Shown piece by piece: positions 7,005-13,961 of a DNA stretch of 15,768 nt. Below the pieces are notes generated by a model. The model was not told the origin of the DNA. It saw only the letters and a program-made list of their open reading frames with translations, and did not search any database. Location of the stretch: the NCBI GenBank assembly GCA_030152865.1, contig JASLIW010000124.1, forward strand, positions 1 through 15,768, given 5' to 3'. Both the position numbers and the translations under genes were made by a program. How positions within the stretch are numbered: the first letter of the stretch is position 1; every line of letters starts with the position of its first letter. Source of the stretch: Bacteroides sp. Lineage in GTDB: Bacteria; Bacteroidota; Bacteroidia; Bacteroidales; Bacteroidaceae.

Positions 7005-7541
7005 ATGAATACTTTTACAGAACTTTTAAAGCGTCGTCGAAGCACACGAAAATTTAGCAAGGAAAAAATCAATTCAGATGATGTCGTAGAACTGATGAAA
7101 GCGGCCTTGATGTCACCCTCCTCTAAGCGGACCACCCCTTGGGAGTTTGTTGTGGTTGACGAGCCTGCTACACTACAGGCCCTCGCTAAGTGCAAAGAAC
7201 ATGGGTCTAAGCTTATCGAAGGAGCAGCTCTGGCAGTAGTTGTGCTGGGTGATCCTTTGCAATCTGATGTGTGGATAGAAGATACTTCTATAGCCTCTAT
7301 ACTGATGCAGTTGCAGGCAGAGCACTTAGGTTTAGGCAGCTGTTGGGTACAAGTTCGTGAGCGATTTGCGGCAGACGGCACAGCTTCCGATGAGATCGTG
7401 CGTGACATCCTCAACATACCCTTGCAATTGCAAGTGCTTTCTATTGTCGCCTTCGGACACAAAGCAGAAGACAAAAAGCCTTTTGATGAAGAGAAGCTTC
7501 AGTGGGAGAAAATACATATCAATCAATTTGGAGGAAAATAA
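7005..7541 (+). CDS. Nitroreductase-family FMN oxidoreductase
   Basis: This 178-residue flavoprotein belongs to the short nitroreductase family, which uses NAD(P)H to reduce nitro-, quinone- or other electron-poor substrates; the natural substrate is unknown. The N-terminal FMN-phosphate motif RRRSTRKF (10-17) is present, followed by SPSSKRTTPWEFVVVD (37-52), the IEGAALAVVVLGD strand and the dimer helix EDTSIASILMQLQAEHLGLG (92-111). The protein ends with SIVAFGHKAEDKKPF, typical of the family. Length is normal for the compact class. It is the first gene of the plus-strand operon and the next gene starts two bases after its stop; the codons for FGGK carry the next gene's ribosome-binding site. 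Whether it works with its operon partners is not known. Confidence 0.9.
   Translation: MNTFTELLKRRRSTRKFSKEKINSDDVVELMKAALMSPSSKRTTPWEFVVVDEPATLQALAKCKEHGSKLIEGAALAVVVLGDPLQSDVWIEDTSIASILMQLQAEHLGLGSCWVQVRERFAADGTASDEIVRDILNIPLQLQVLSIVAFGHKAEDKKPFDEEKLQWEKIHINQFGGK
7530..7534 (+). promoter_or_regulatory. Shine-Dalgarno sequence that sets the DUF2520 start
   Basis: GGAGG lies 9 nt before the GTG at 7544, inside the last codons of the nitroreductase gene. Such strong sites are scarce in this window. It favours GTG 7544 over the in-frame GTG at 7502, which would add 14 poorly family-like residues. Confidence 0.65.
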
Positions 7542-7543
7542 GC

Positions 7544-8335
7544 GTGGAGAAGAACCTTCGTATCGTTTGTATCGGTGCTGGCAACTTGGCCACCAACTTA
7601 GCTTATGCCTTACAACAACAGGGCTTTCAGATTGAGCAGGTGTATAGTCGAACCCAACAATCGGCTCAAGAACTAGCCCAAGGTCTAGGTGCTTCCTATA
7701 CCTGCTCCCTAGATGAACTCCTCTTAGGGCGAGAGCTTTACCTTGTTTCCTTACGTGATGATGCCTTGCTTGAGCTTGCCCCACAGATCATGGCAGGCAA
7801 AGAAGATGCACTTGTTGTGCATACGGCAGGCAGTGTGGCTATGGATGTACTAGCTGCCTATGGCAATCGAGTAGGGGTGTTATACCCCATGCAGACTTTT
7901 AGTAAAGCACGCTTAGTATCCTTTAGCAGCATACCCATTTTTTTAGAGGCCGCTCAAACAAGGGATTTAGCACTCTTGCGCTCGATCGCTTCTAAGCTGA
8001 CGAGTCGAGTATTTGAGGCTGACTCCGAGCAACGCAAAAAGCTACACTTAGCAGCAGTCTTTGCCTCCAATTTTGCCAATCACATGTACACGCTCTCAGC
8101 CGAATTCCTGGCCAAGTATGGGCTTCCTTTTGAGTCCATGCTCTCCCTAATCGATGAGACAACAAGCAAAGTACATACGGTGTCTCCAGCTGCTGCTCAG
8201 ACAGGACCAGCTAGCCGCAATGACCAAGATGTTATGGCTGAGCACATCGCCATGTTGGCCGATATGCCACAGCTTCAAGAGATATATAAACTTGTAAGTG
8301 CAAGTATACTTAATCATAAAACAGATAATAAATAG
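7544..8335 (+). CDS. Rossmann-fold DUF2520 protein (NADP-oxidoreductase-like)
   Basis: This 263-residue protein has two domains. Residues 4-130 form a Rossmann fold with the dinucleotide loop GAGNLATNLA (11-20), YSRT (34-37) after strand 2, the HTAGSV loop (93-98) and YPMQTFSK (114-121). Residues 135-255 are the helical DUF2520 domain, with NFANHMYTLSAEFLAKYGL (176-194) and the signature AQTGPASRNDQDVMAEHIAML (218-238). The architecture resembles ketopantoate or pyrroline-5-carboxylate reductases, so an NAD(P)-dependent reductase role is likely, but I know of no assigned substrate. I start at GTG 7544 because of the GGAGG at 7530-7534. Its TAG stop shares one base with the GTG start of the next gene, so translational coupling is expected. 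Confidence 0.85.
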   Translation: MEKNLRIVCIGAGNLATNLAYALQQQGFQIEQVYSRTQQSAQELAQGLGASYTCSLDELLLGRELYLVSLRDDALLELAPQIMAGKEDALVVHTAGSVAMDVLAAYGNRVGVLYPMQTFSKARLVSFSSIPIFLEAAQTRDLALLRSIASKLTSRVFEADSEQRKKLHLAAVFASNFANHMYTLSAEFLAKYGLPFESMLSLIDETTSKVHTVSPAAAQTGPASRNDQDVMAEHIAMLADMPQLQEIYKLVSASILNHKTDNK

Positions 8336-8856
8336 TGAGTACAATAAATTACGACTTAAAGAAAATTAAAGCCGTTGTATTTGATGTAGATGGCGTGTTG
8401 AGTAACGAAATGATCCCCCTGCATCCGTCGGGAGAACCCATGCGAACGGTCAATACCAAAGACGGCTATGCAATGCAGTTGGCAGTAAAGCAAGGAGTAT
8501 TAGTAGCCATCATCTCGGGAGGTAAGACCGAAGCGGTTCGTATGCGCTACGAAGGCTTAGGCTCGAAAGACGTTTACCTCGGCTCTCGAGATAAGGTCAA
8601 AGACTATACCCACTTCAAGGAGAAATATGGCCTCAAAGATGAGGAAGTACTCTTTATGGGAGATGACATCCCCGACTTAGGCGTGATGCGTCTGTGTGGT
8701 TTGCCTTGCTGCCCCAAAGATGCTGTACCTGAGGTGAAAGAATTATCGCTCTACATCTCTCATAAGAATGGGGGTTATGGCTGTGCTCGAGATGTGATAG
8801 AGCAAGTCCTTAAAGCACAGGGTACTTGGATGGCCGATGAGGCCTTTGGCTGGTAA
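8335..8856 (+). CDS. kdsC: KdsC-like HAD phosphatase (3-deoxy-D-manno-octulosonate 8-phosphate phosphatase)
   Basis: This 173-residue phosphatase belongs to the C0-type HAD family without a cap domain, which acts as a tetramer and removes phosphate from Kdo-8-phosphate during lipopolysaccharide core synthesis. Motif I is FDVDGVL with nucleophile D17 and acid/base D19, motif II is S61 in ISGG, motif III is a lysine in RDKVKD (K87 or K89) and motif IV is GDDIPD (D110/D111/D114). The C-terminal GGYGCARDVIEQVL (146-159) is the tail that reaches into the neighbouring active site in KdsC. The start is GTG at 8335, overlapping the previous stop as TAGTG. Related phosphatases act on other sialic-type 9-phosphates, so the exact sugar is not proven. 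Confidence 0.85.
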   Translation: MSTINYDLKKIKAVVFDVDGVLSNEMIPLHPSGEPMRTVNTKDGYAMQLAVKQGVLVAIISGGKTEAVRMRYEGLGSKDVYLGSRDKVKDYTHFKEKYGLKDEEVLFMGDDIPDLGVMRLCGLPCCPKDAVPEVKELSLYISHKNGGYGCARDVIEQVLKAQGTWMADEAFGW

Positions 8857-8867
8857 AATCGAACAGT

Positions 8868-9452
8868 ATGGTATTGGAAAATTTAAAAGACTACCGAGTT
8901 ATCCTAGCATCCAACTCGCCTCGCAGGCAAGAATTAATGCAAGGACTAGGTCTAAGCTTTGAAGTAAAAACCCTCTCTGATATTGACGAATCGTATCCCG
9001 CTGACTTAGCTGCAGTAAAGGTGGCAGGGTTTATCGCCCAACGCAAAGCCGATGCGTATGCGTCTATCGTTCAAGAAAAAGAACTCATTATTACAGCCGA
9101 TACGGTGGTAGTACTCGGTAAGCGTGTACTCGGAAAGCCTCAAGACCGTGGAGAGGCGATAGCTATGCTTCGGGCCCTTTCTGGACAAGTACATCAGGTT
9201 GTAACGGGTGTCTGCCTCTTGACTCAAGCTGGCAGAAAAGTATTCGATGCCCTGACCCAAGTACGCTTTGCACCCTTATCCGAAGAAGAAATAAGCTACT
9301 ATGTGGACAACTTTCAGCCCTATGATAAGGCTGGTGCCTATGGGGTACAAGAATGGATCGGATACATCGGAGTAGAAGAGATACAGGGAAGCTACTATAA
9401 TGTAATGGGACTCCCCATACAGAAACTGTACAGGGAGCTCCAAAAAATATAA
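8868..9452 (+). CDS. maf: Maf-family nucleoside triphosphate pyrophosphatase
   Basis: This 194-residue cytoplasmic enzyme hydrolyses unwanted or modified nucleoside triphosphates to the monophosphate and pyrophosphate. Conserved pieces are ASNSPRRQEL (14-23) at the phosphate-binding entrance, ITADTVV (75-81) with the catalytic aspartate, GKPQD (89-93), SGQVHQVVTGVCL (105-117), YDKAGAYGVQ (152-161) and GSYYNVMGLP (174-183). The YGVQ variant is shared with the YhdE-like subgroup, which prefers dTTP and UTP; that is an inference from memory. It is last in the operon, 11 nt after the phosphatase gene, and converges with the TPR gene with only 12 nt between the stops. No terminator of its own is evident. 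Confidence 0.93.
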   Translation: MVLENLKDYRVILASNSPRRQELMQGLGLSFEVKTLSDIDESYPADLAAVKVAGFIAQRKADAYASIVQEKELIITADTVVVLGKRVLGKPQDRGEAIAMLRALSGQVHQVVTGVCLLTQAGRKVFDALTQVRFAPLSEEEISYYVDNFQPYDKAGAYGVQEWIGYIGVEEIQGSYYNVMGLPIQKLYRELQKI

Positions 9453-9464
9453 GTTGGAAAACGA

Positions 9465-11648
9465 TTAATCTAACAAATCAATAACTAAAGGAATATCCTG
9501 CTCGGGTATTCCTTGTTTGATTAGGTAAGCCTCATCTTTTTGGAAAAGCTCGATAAACTCATCTTTGCTGGCCAAGGCTTGGATAGCTAGCTTGTAGTAA
9601 TTTACAGCCTCTTGGAGCTCACCCAGAGCCCACTCCACATGTCCCGCATTGAGATAGTCTATGGCTACAGGCTTGCTTGCCAATATCTTTTGGTAGTATT
9701 TCTTGGCCTGTTCGTGTTTGCCACAGATAAATGAGCACCAAGCAATAGCCCTCCAGGTACGCTTGTTGTCTCCCTTGATGTAATCCATCTTAAAAAAATA
9801 CTGGAGTGCGGTATCGTATGCACCTAATGCCGTGTGGCACATGCCCAAATAGAAGAGGTTGGATAGTCGATTGGGTTGAACCTTCTCCACCGCTTCGTAA
9901 TAGTAAAGTGCCTTATCATACTGCTTGCTTATGCGGTAGCAGGTGGCCAGATGTCGATTGGTCCAGAGGTTATCAGACTTAATGGTGTCCGCCTTGATGT
10001 ACGATTGAATAGCCTCTTCGTACTGGCCCAGTTTTTGGTGGCAATACCCTTTTTTCTGAAAGAGCTCAAAACTAAGCTCTTTACTTAACATCATCTGTTT
10101 GTACACCTCAATAGCCCGCTCATAGTGCTCATTCTTCAAAAAGAAATCAGCCAGTTGAGAGAGGTAGTGCGTGTTCTGTGCCATGTACTTAAACTGGGGC
10201 AGGTTATGCAACTTTAGGGTAGTGCGGAAGATGTCCTTAAAATCTTGCTTGAATCGATACAGACGGAAGAATCGATACAAATCATGGATATATTGATTGG
10301 ATATAATATCGGGCTTGGCCGATAGCTCTTGTAGCTTCATAGCCTTCTGCTCCTCGTCTAGTCCACCCATCTGTTGCTCGGTAAGTTGAGACAACATCAT
10401 GTCTCGCTGCGACTTAGGGATGTGCAGAAAGGTAAAGCAAAGCGAATACTTATCGCTATCACAAAAGAGCCCCGAATTTAAAATCAAATCGACGATTGAG
10501 CCCTTGTTGGTATCATGCCCAAACTCATAATATACAGCTGAGTGTCGCTTTTCGAAGGGGTAGAACCAGTTTTGAATAGAGTAGAAAAAGGGATAACCCT
10601 TCAGTGTAGCAAAAGAACTCATGTACACATCAGCCCCTTGTAGTTGTAGCTCATTAATCTCCCTTATCTTATCTCCGAGTGGAGAATTCTCTAAGGCGTC
10701 TTGCCAGTCGGGGTTGTGGTCGTTATCCTCTCCCTCACCTTCTTCAAAACCAAACTTCATATCTTTCATCGAAGAGGCATTCTTGATCATTTCTGGAATA
10801 ATCTCCTCTCGCATGCGCTTATCTATCTTTTCCGTTTCTTGACTTTGTAAGAACTGAAGGTAGATGGTATGTATGTAGTTGGCCGTTTTTTGATCTTCTA
10901 CTAAGAAGGAAATCTGAGCATTGAGGTTCGAATAAAAAGAGAGACGCTGATTTTGCATGTGAATAATCATAACCAAACCCACCAAGGCTCTGGCACTCGC
11001 ATAGAGTCCTCCCTTCTTGTAAGCTTCTATGAGCCAAGTAAACTTAGCAGGATCAAAGAGCTCAAGTAAAGACAGGCTTACGGCACTCACAAGCAGACAG
11101 AGATCAGATTCTATGAGAAGTTTCGACTCCAAAAAGCGCAGGGCTTCATCACGCTCTCCTGCGCTCCAGCTATCTGCAAGCCAGGTTTTGAGAAAAAGAT
11201 CTGATAGGGCTTTTTCATGGCGCGCAAAGCTCATTTTTAGCTTGCTTTTATCCTCAACCAGCTTACTTATTGCTAGTTCGTCACTAAAAGCCTCAAGCTG
11301 TGTTAAAAGTGAGCCATAGCTGATGTTGCGCAAACGGGGGAGCTCTTCTCTTCGCTTGCTGTGATAGATGTTGTTAGAAACCTTATCGAGCTCTGCATGG
11401 AAGCAGCGATCAGTATAGGCCAAGGTATCTTGAATCAGCTTTCTGTACAGCTGATAACGCTCAGGATCTTGCATACCCTCTAAGAGGTATTGCAGCATAT
11501 ACTGATAAGGCGTTTTAATGCTGTTGAGCTCATCTCTGGGATGATCCCAAAAAGTCGTCTCCAACTCCTTAATAGCGTCTTTCAGTCGCTCTTGTTGGAG
11601 TAGAGCTAATATATATTGATGTCTTTCTTTCAATGTTTTTTCATCCAT
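9465..11648 (-). CDS. Large TPR-repeat protein of unknown function
   Basis: I do not recognise a specific function. The 727-residue chain is almost all helical and has no signal peptide or membrane segment, so it should be cytoplasmic. Residues 1-300 are helical without a named domain. An acidic break FEEGEGEDND (301-310) follows. A central block (320-410) is rich in aromatics (GYPFFYSIQNWFYPFEKRHS, 351-370) and looks like a conserved core. Residues 493-692 hold about five to six tetratricopeptide repeats, for example HYERAIEVYKQMM, QYEEAIQSYIKAD, QYDKALYYYEAVEKVQP, AYDTALQYFFKMD and KHEQAKKYYQKIL. TPRs bind partner proteins, so a scaffold role is plausible. It stands alone, convergent with maf, and is preceded by a 175-nt structured spacer after glsA. 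Confidence 0.8.
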   Translation of the reverse strand: MDEKTLKERHQYILALLQQERLKDAIKELETTFWDHPRDELNSIKTPYQYMLQYLLEGMQDPERYQLYRKLIQDTLAYTDRCFHAELDKVSNNIYHSKRREELPRLRNISYGSLLTQLEAFSDELAISKLVEDKSKLKMSFARHEKALSDLFLKTWLADSWSAGERDEALRFLESKLLIESDLCLLVSAVSLSLLELFDPAKFTWLIEAYKKGGLYASARALVGLVMIIHMQNQRLSFYSNLNAQISFLVEDQKTANYIHTIYLQFLQSQETEKIDKRMREEIIPEMIKNASSMKDMKFGFEEGEGEDNDHNPDWQDALENSPLGDKIREINELQLQGADVYMSSFATLKGYPFFYSIQNWFYPFEKRHSAVYYEFGHDTNKGSIVDLILNSGLFCDSDKYSLCFTFLHIPKSQRDMMLSQLTEQQMGGLDEEQKAMKLQELSAKPDIISNQYIHDLYRFFRLYRFKQDFKDIFRTTLKLHNLPQFKYMAQNTHYLSQLADFFLKNEHYERAIEVYKQMMLSKELSFELFQKKGYCHQKLGQYEEAIQSYIKADTIKSDNLWTNRHLATCYRISKQYDKALYYYEAVEKVQPNRLSNLFYLGMCHTALGAYDTALQYFFKMDYIKGDNKRTWRAIAWCSFICGKHEQAKKYYQKILASKPVAIDYLNAGHVEWALGELQEAVNYYKLAIQALASKDEFIELFQKDEAYLIKQGIPEQDIPLVIDLLD

Positions 11649-11674
11649 GATCTTTCCTGTTCTAGTGGTTAGGG

Positions 11675-11690
11675 ATAGGCTTTGGCCTAT
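11675..11690 (-). other. Short hairpin in the TPR gene leader
   Basis: ATAGGC TTTG GCCTAT forms a 6-bp stem with a 4-nt loop, about 27 nt before the TPR start codon. It would be present in the leader of any transcript entering the TPR gene. No clear -7 box for that gene was found in 11649-11823. Confidence 0.35.
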
Positions 11691-11722
11691 GTCACTACCT
11701 TAGTTCCTACAAATAAAATGCC

Positions 11723-11772
11723 AAAGAACCCTAGGCCTTGCTATTTCCATAGATAGCTGCCTAAGGTTCTTT
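11723..11772 (-). terminator. Hairpin terminator after glsA
   Basis: Arms at 11723-11736 and 11759-11772 pair over 14 bp on the minus strand (AAAGAACCTTAGGC with GCCTAGGGTTCTTT, one U-G pair), with a 22-nt loop that itself contains a small stem. The stem runs into TTTGGCATTTTATTTG, an imperfect U-rich tail. It starts about 50 nt after the glsA stop. Extra copies of CTAAGG on both sides (complement of 11780-11785 and 11698-11703) can compete for the first arm. Confidence 0.65.
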
Positions 11773-11823
11773 ATTTAGGCCTTAGTACAAAGCCCAGCTG
11801 ACTTTCCGTCAGGCTGTTCAAGC

Positions 11824-12756
11824 TTAAAATATACTTACCTCTGTTTTGGTAGTAAGCTCTTCTAGCGCCTTCATACCAATGACAGAGTTACCCTTACTAT
11901 TGAGTCGTGGACTCCACACGGCCACGGTATATCTTCTGGGACAGATAGCCGCTATACCGCCACCCACACCACTTTTCCCAGGCAGCCCCACCTTAAAGCT
12001 AAACTCGCCCGCTTCATCATAAAACCCACAGGTCTGCATGAGGGCATTGATACGCTTCACTTGCGAGGAGGTAAGTTTTACCCCAGCATAGTCAAAAGGG
12101 TGGGTGTGATTGGCAAAAGGTAAGAAAGCAGTGGCCAGTTGCTCACAGCTCATTGTCATGGAGCATTGTCGGAAGTAAAACCGAAGCACCCGTTCTATGT
12201 CATTGTCAATGTTGTCGTAATACTTGAGCATATTAGCTATAGCCGCATTGAGATAGCCATTTTCACGCTCCGATACCGCCATGCTTTCATTATACTTGAT
12301 GGCCGTAGTCTGGCAGAGCTCTTGTACAAACTCCAAAAACTGCTCTTCGGGATATTCCAGTTCTGAAAGTAGAATATCAGAGATCACGAGTGCCCCCGCA
12401 TTGATGAGGGGATTTCGAGGTTTGCCCTTTTCGAGCTCCAGCTGGATAACCGAATTGAATGCACTCCCTGAGGGCTCTACACCCACTCGTTGCCAGAGCT
12501 GCTCTCCTTTCATACTAAAAGCCATTGCGACCGAGAATACCTTGACAATACTCTGAATCGCAAAAGGTACCTGGCTATCTCCAACACAATAAGTAGCACC
12601 TTCTAAGGTCTTGAGGCAGATACCATATTGATTGGGATTTACCTTTTTAAGCTCAGGGATATATGAGGCTGGTTCGCCCAGCTGAGCATACTGCTGAGTT
12701 TCTTGATAAATCTCTTCAAGAATCTGTTGATAGTCTATACCTAGGCTGTATTCCAT
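11824..12756 (-). CDS. glsA: Glutaminase A
   Basis: This 310-residue enzyme of the beta-lactamase-like glutaminase family hydrolyses L-glutamine to glutamate and ammonia in the cytoplasm. The catalytic Ser-x-x-Lys pair is S69 and K72 in QSIVKVF. Other conserved active-site positions fit: Y32 in SYIPEL, N119 in NPLINAGA (115-122), E163 and N170 in SERENGYLNAA, Y194, and the GLPGKSGVGGGI loop (258-269) with S262. The length is that of a single-domain bacterial GlsA without STAS or ankyrin extensions. It begins 19 nt after the porin stop and is probably co-transcribed with it. Ammonia release helps acid resistance in gut bacteria, but no decarboxylase or antiporter is seen beside it. Confidence 0.95.
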   Translation of the reverse strand: MEYSLGIDYQQILEEIYQETQQYAQLGEPASYIPELKKVNPNQYGICLKTLEGATYCVGDSQVPFAIQSIVKVFSVAMAFSMKGEQLWQRVGVEPSGSAFNSVIQLELEKGKPRNPLINAGALVISDILLSELEYPEEQFLEFVQELCQTTAIKYNESMAVSERENGYLNAAIANMLKYYDNIDNDIERVLRFYFRQCSMTMSCEQLATAFLPFANHTHPFDYAGVKLTSSQVKRINALMQTCGFYDEAGEFSFKVGLPGKSGVGGGIAAICPRRYTVAVWSPRLNSKGNSVIGMKALEELTTKTEVSIF

Positions 12757-12775
12757 TCAAACGCTGTATTTAGTT

Positions 12776-13855
12776 TTAAAAAGCAACCTGCACCTGAGCT
12801 AATATGGAAGATGCATTCTTGGCTATGTGACAATCGTTGAAGACGTATTGCACTTGCACCCTACACTTGGGGTAAAACCAATATTGCAAACCTGCTACAT
12901 AATTAGACTGGATTTCATTGAAAAGTTGATTCTGTAGCTCGTTGGGGCTTACTTTTGGGGCACCCTCTGCTTTCGCATCATACTTATCAAACTCGTTGGT
13001 ATTGAAGTAGTCGTACGAAAGAATCAGATCTAGTTTGGGAGTAAAATGAACACGAGAGCTAGCATAGAAACCCTTGCTATAACTGTCCTTATCCTTACCA
13101 CCCAATACTTCAGAAGAGAGGTCAAAGAGTCTAGACTTGTACTTGCCACCAAAAGCCCAGCGGTCACGGCGGTAGTTTTCACCTTGTGCAATACCTAGTG
13201 CGTAGTTGTTGGCAAGAGCGTGTCCTTTACCTTTTAGATAAGAGCCACCCAGAGCAAAGTTGTCACCGAGCTTGAAGTTTAGACGTGCGATGATGTCCTT
13301 TTGGTTGTTTCCATCCGACTTGTTCATTCCCTGTCCATTCATAACGGCCACAGCATAATTAAACAGCCCGTACAAGAAGTCGCCGTGAACCATAAAACCA
13401 AGGTCACGTCCCGATGAAGCACTATTCATAATGTCTGTACCATCTGTAGCTGCTAGGTAGCGCATAGCTAGTGAGCCTCCATGTATGAGATCGATGTCTG
13501 CCGTTGAAATTTGATTTTCAAAAGTATAAGGATTCTTAAACTGACCAATTCTAGCCTTCAGAAAAGGAGCTACTGTGTAGTCGGTGTAATACTCCAAAAC
13601 AGTTCCGCCCTTAAGATTGGCCGATAGTACGGCATACCAGCGATCGGTAATTTGACCTTGTACAGTTAGCACAGCACGGTTGAAGGTAAACTCATTTTCA
13701 GAACCGTAACGGTGATTGTACTCAAAACCACCTTGCGCATAGCCACTTACCGTAATTCTGTCTTTTAAAGTATTCACAGCTTCTCCAAAGTTGATTTGTG
13801 CTGAGGCTCCTAGAGTCAGCAAGAGTGAGAGGCCTAGTGTCAATAATCGTTTCAT
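12776..13855 (-). CDS. Outer-membrane porin, OprO/OprP-like
   Basis: This 359-residue beta-barrel protein resembles the phosphate-selective porin O/P family of Bacteroidetes. Residues 1-20 are a signal peptide (KRLLTLGLSLLLTLGASAQ). The mature chain opens with a short helix, then alternating strands: VSGYAQGGFEYNHRYG, FTFNRAVLTVQGQITDRWYAV, LKARIGQFKNPYTFENQIS (the typical IGQFKxPF-like motif), DLGFMVHGDFL, and a C-terminal YWFYPKCRVQVQYVF with final aromatic F359, the usual barrel-assembly signal. The ATG at 13855 is chosen because the 14 codons upstream would spoil the signal peptide. Ion or solute specificity cannot be read. It is separated from pgk by a terminator and is followed by glsA. 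Confidence 0.85.
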   Translation of the reverse strand: MKRLLTLGLSLLLTLGASAQINFGEAVNTLKDRITVSGYAQGGFEYNHRYGSENEFTFNRAVLTVQGQITDRWYAVLSANLKGGTVLEYYTDYTVAPFLKARIGQFKNPYTFENQISTADIDLIHGGSLAMRYLAATDGTDIMNSASSGRDLGFMVHGDFLYGLFNYAVAVMNGQGMNKSDGNNQKDIIARLNFKLGDNFALGGSYLKGKGHALANNYALGIAQGENYRRDRWAFGGKYKSRLFDLSSEVLGGKDKDSYSKGFYASSRVHFTPKLDLILSYDYFNTNEFDKYDAKAEGAPKVSPNELQNQLFNEIQSNYVAGLQYWFYPKCRVQVQYVFNDCHIAKNASSILAQVQVAF

Positions 13856-13909
13856 AATTGTATTTGAGTTTAATGATATATAGAGATAAAAATACATTTT
13901 TTAAACAAT

Positions 13910-13941
13910 AAAGGCAACTCTAAGCGAATAGAGTTGCCTTT
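13910..13941 (-). terminator. Terminator after pgk
   Basis: A perfect 13-bp stem AAAGGCAACTCTA / TAGAGTTGCCTTT (13910-13922 and 13929-13941) with a 6-nt loop, about 20 nt after the pgk stop. The minus-strand tail is TTTATTGTTTAAAA. It ends 54 bases before the porin ATG, so the porin promoter must lie within or overlap this short gap; I see no TAnnTTTG there. Confidence 0.85.
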
Positions 13942-13961
13942 TATTTTAGCTAAATAATTTC

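Noticed and set aside
7502..7543. GTG 7502 as the DUF2520 start
   Set aside because: Would overlap the nitroreductase gene by 40 nt and add 14 residues unlike the family; GTG 7544 has a GGAGG in front and lets the Rossmann strand begin near residue 5.
7332..7784. Minus-strand open frame across the nitroreductase/DUF2520 junction
   Set aside because: Shadow of two well-supported plus-strand genes; no recognisable motif.
9488..9514. AAGGAATA...TATTCCTT hairpin as a maf terminator
   Set aside because: Only an 8-bp stem with an 11-nt loop and no real T-run, inside the end of the TPR coding region; likely chance.
13856..13897. Extended N-terminus for the porin
   Set aside because: Adds 14 residues before a textbook signal peptide; ATG 13855 fits better.
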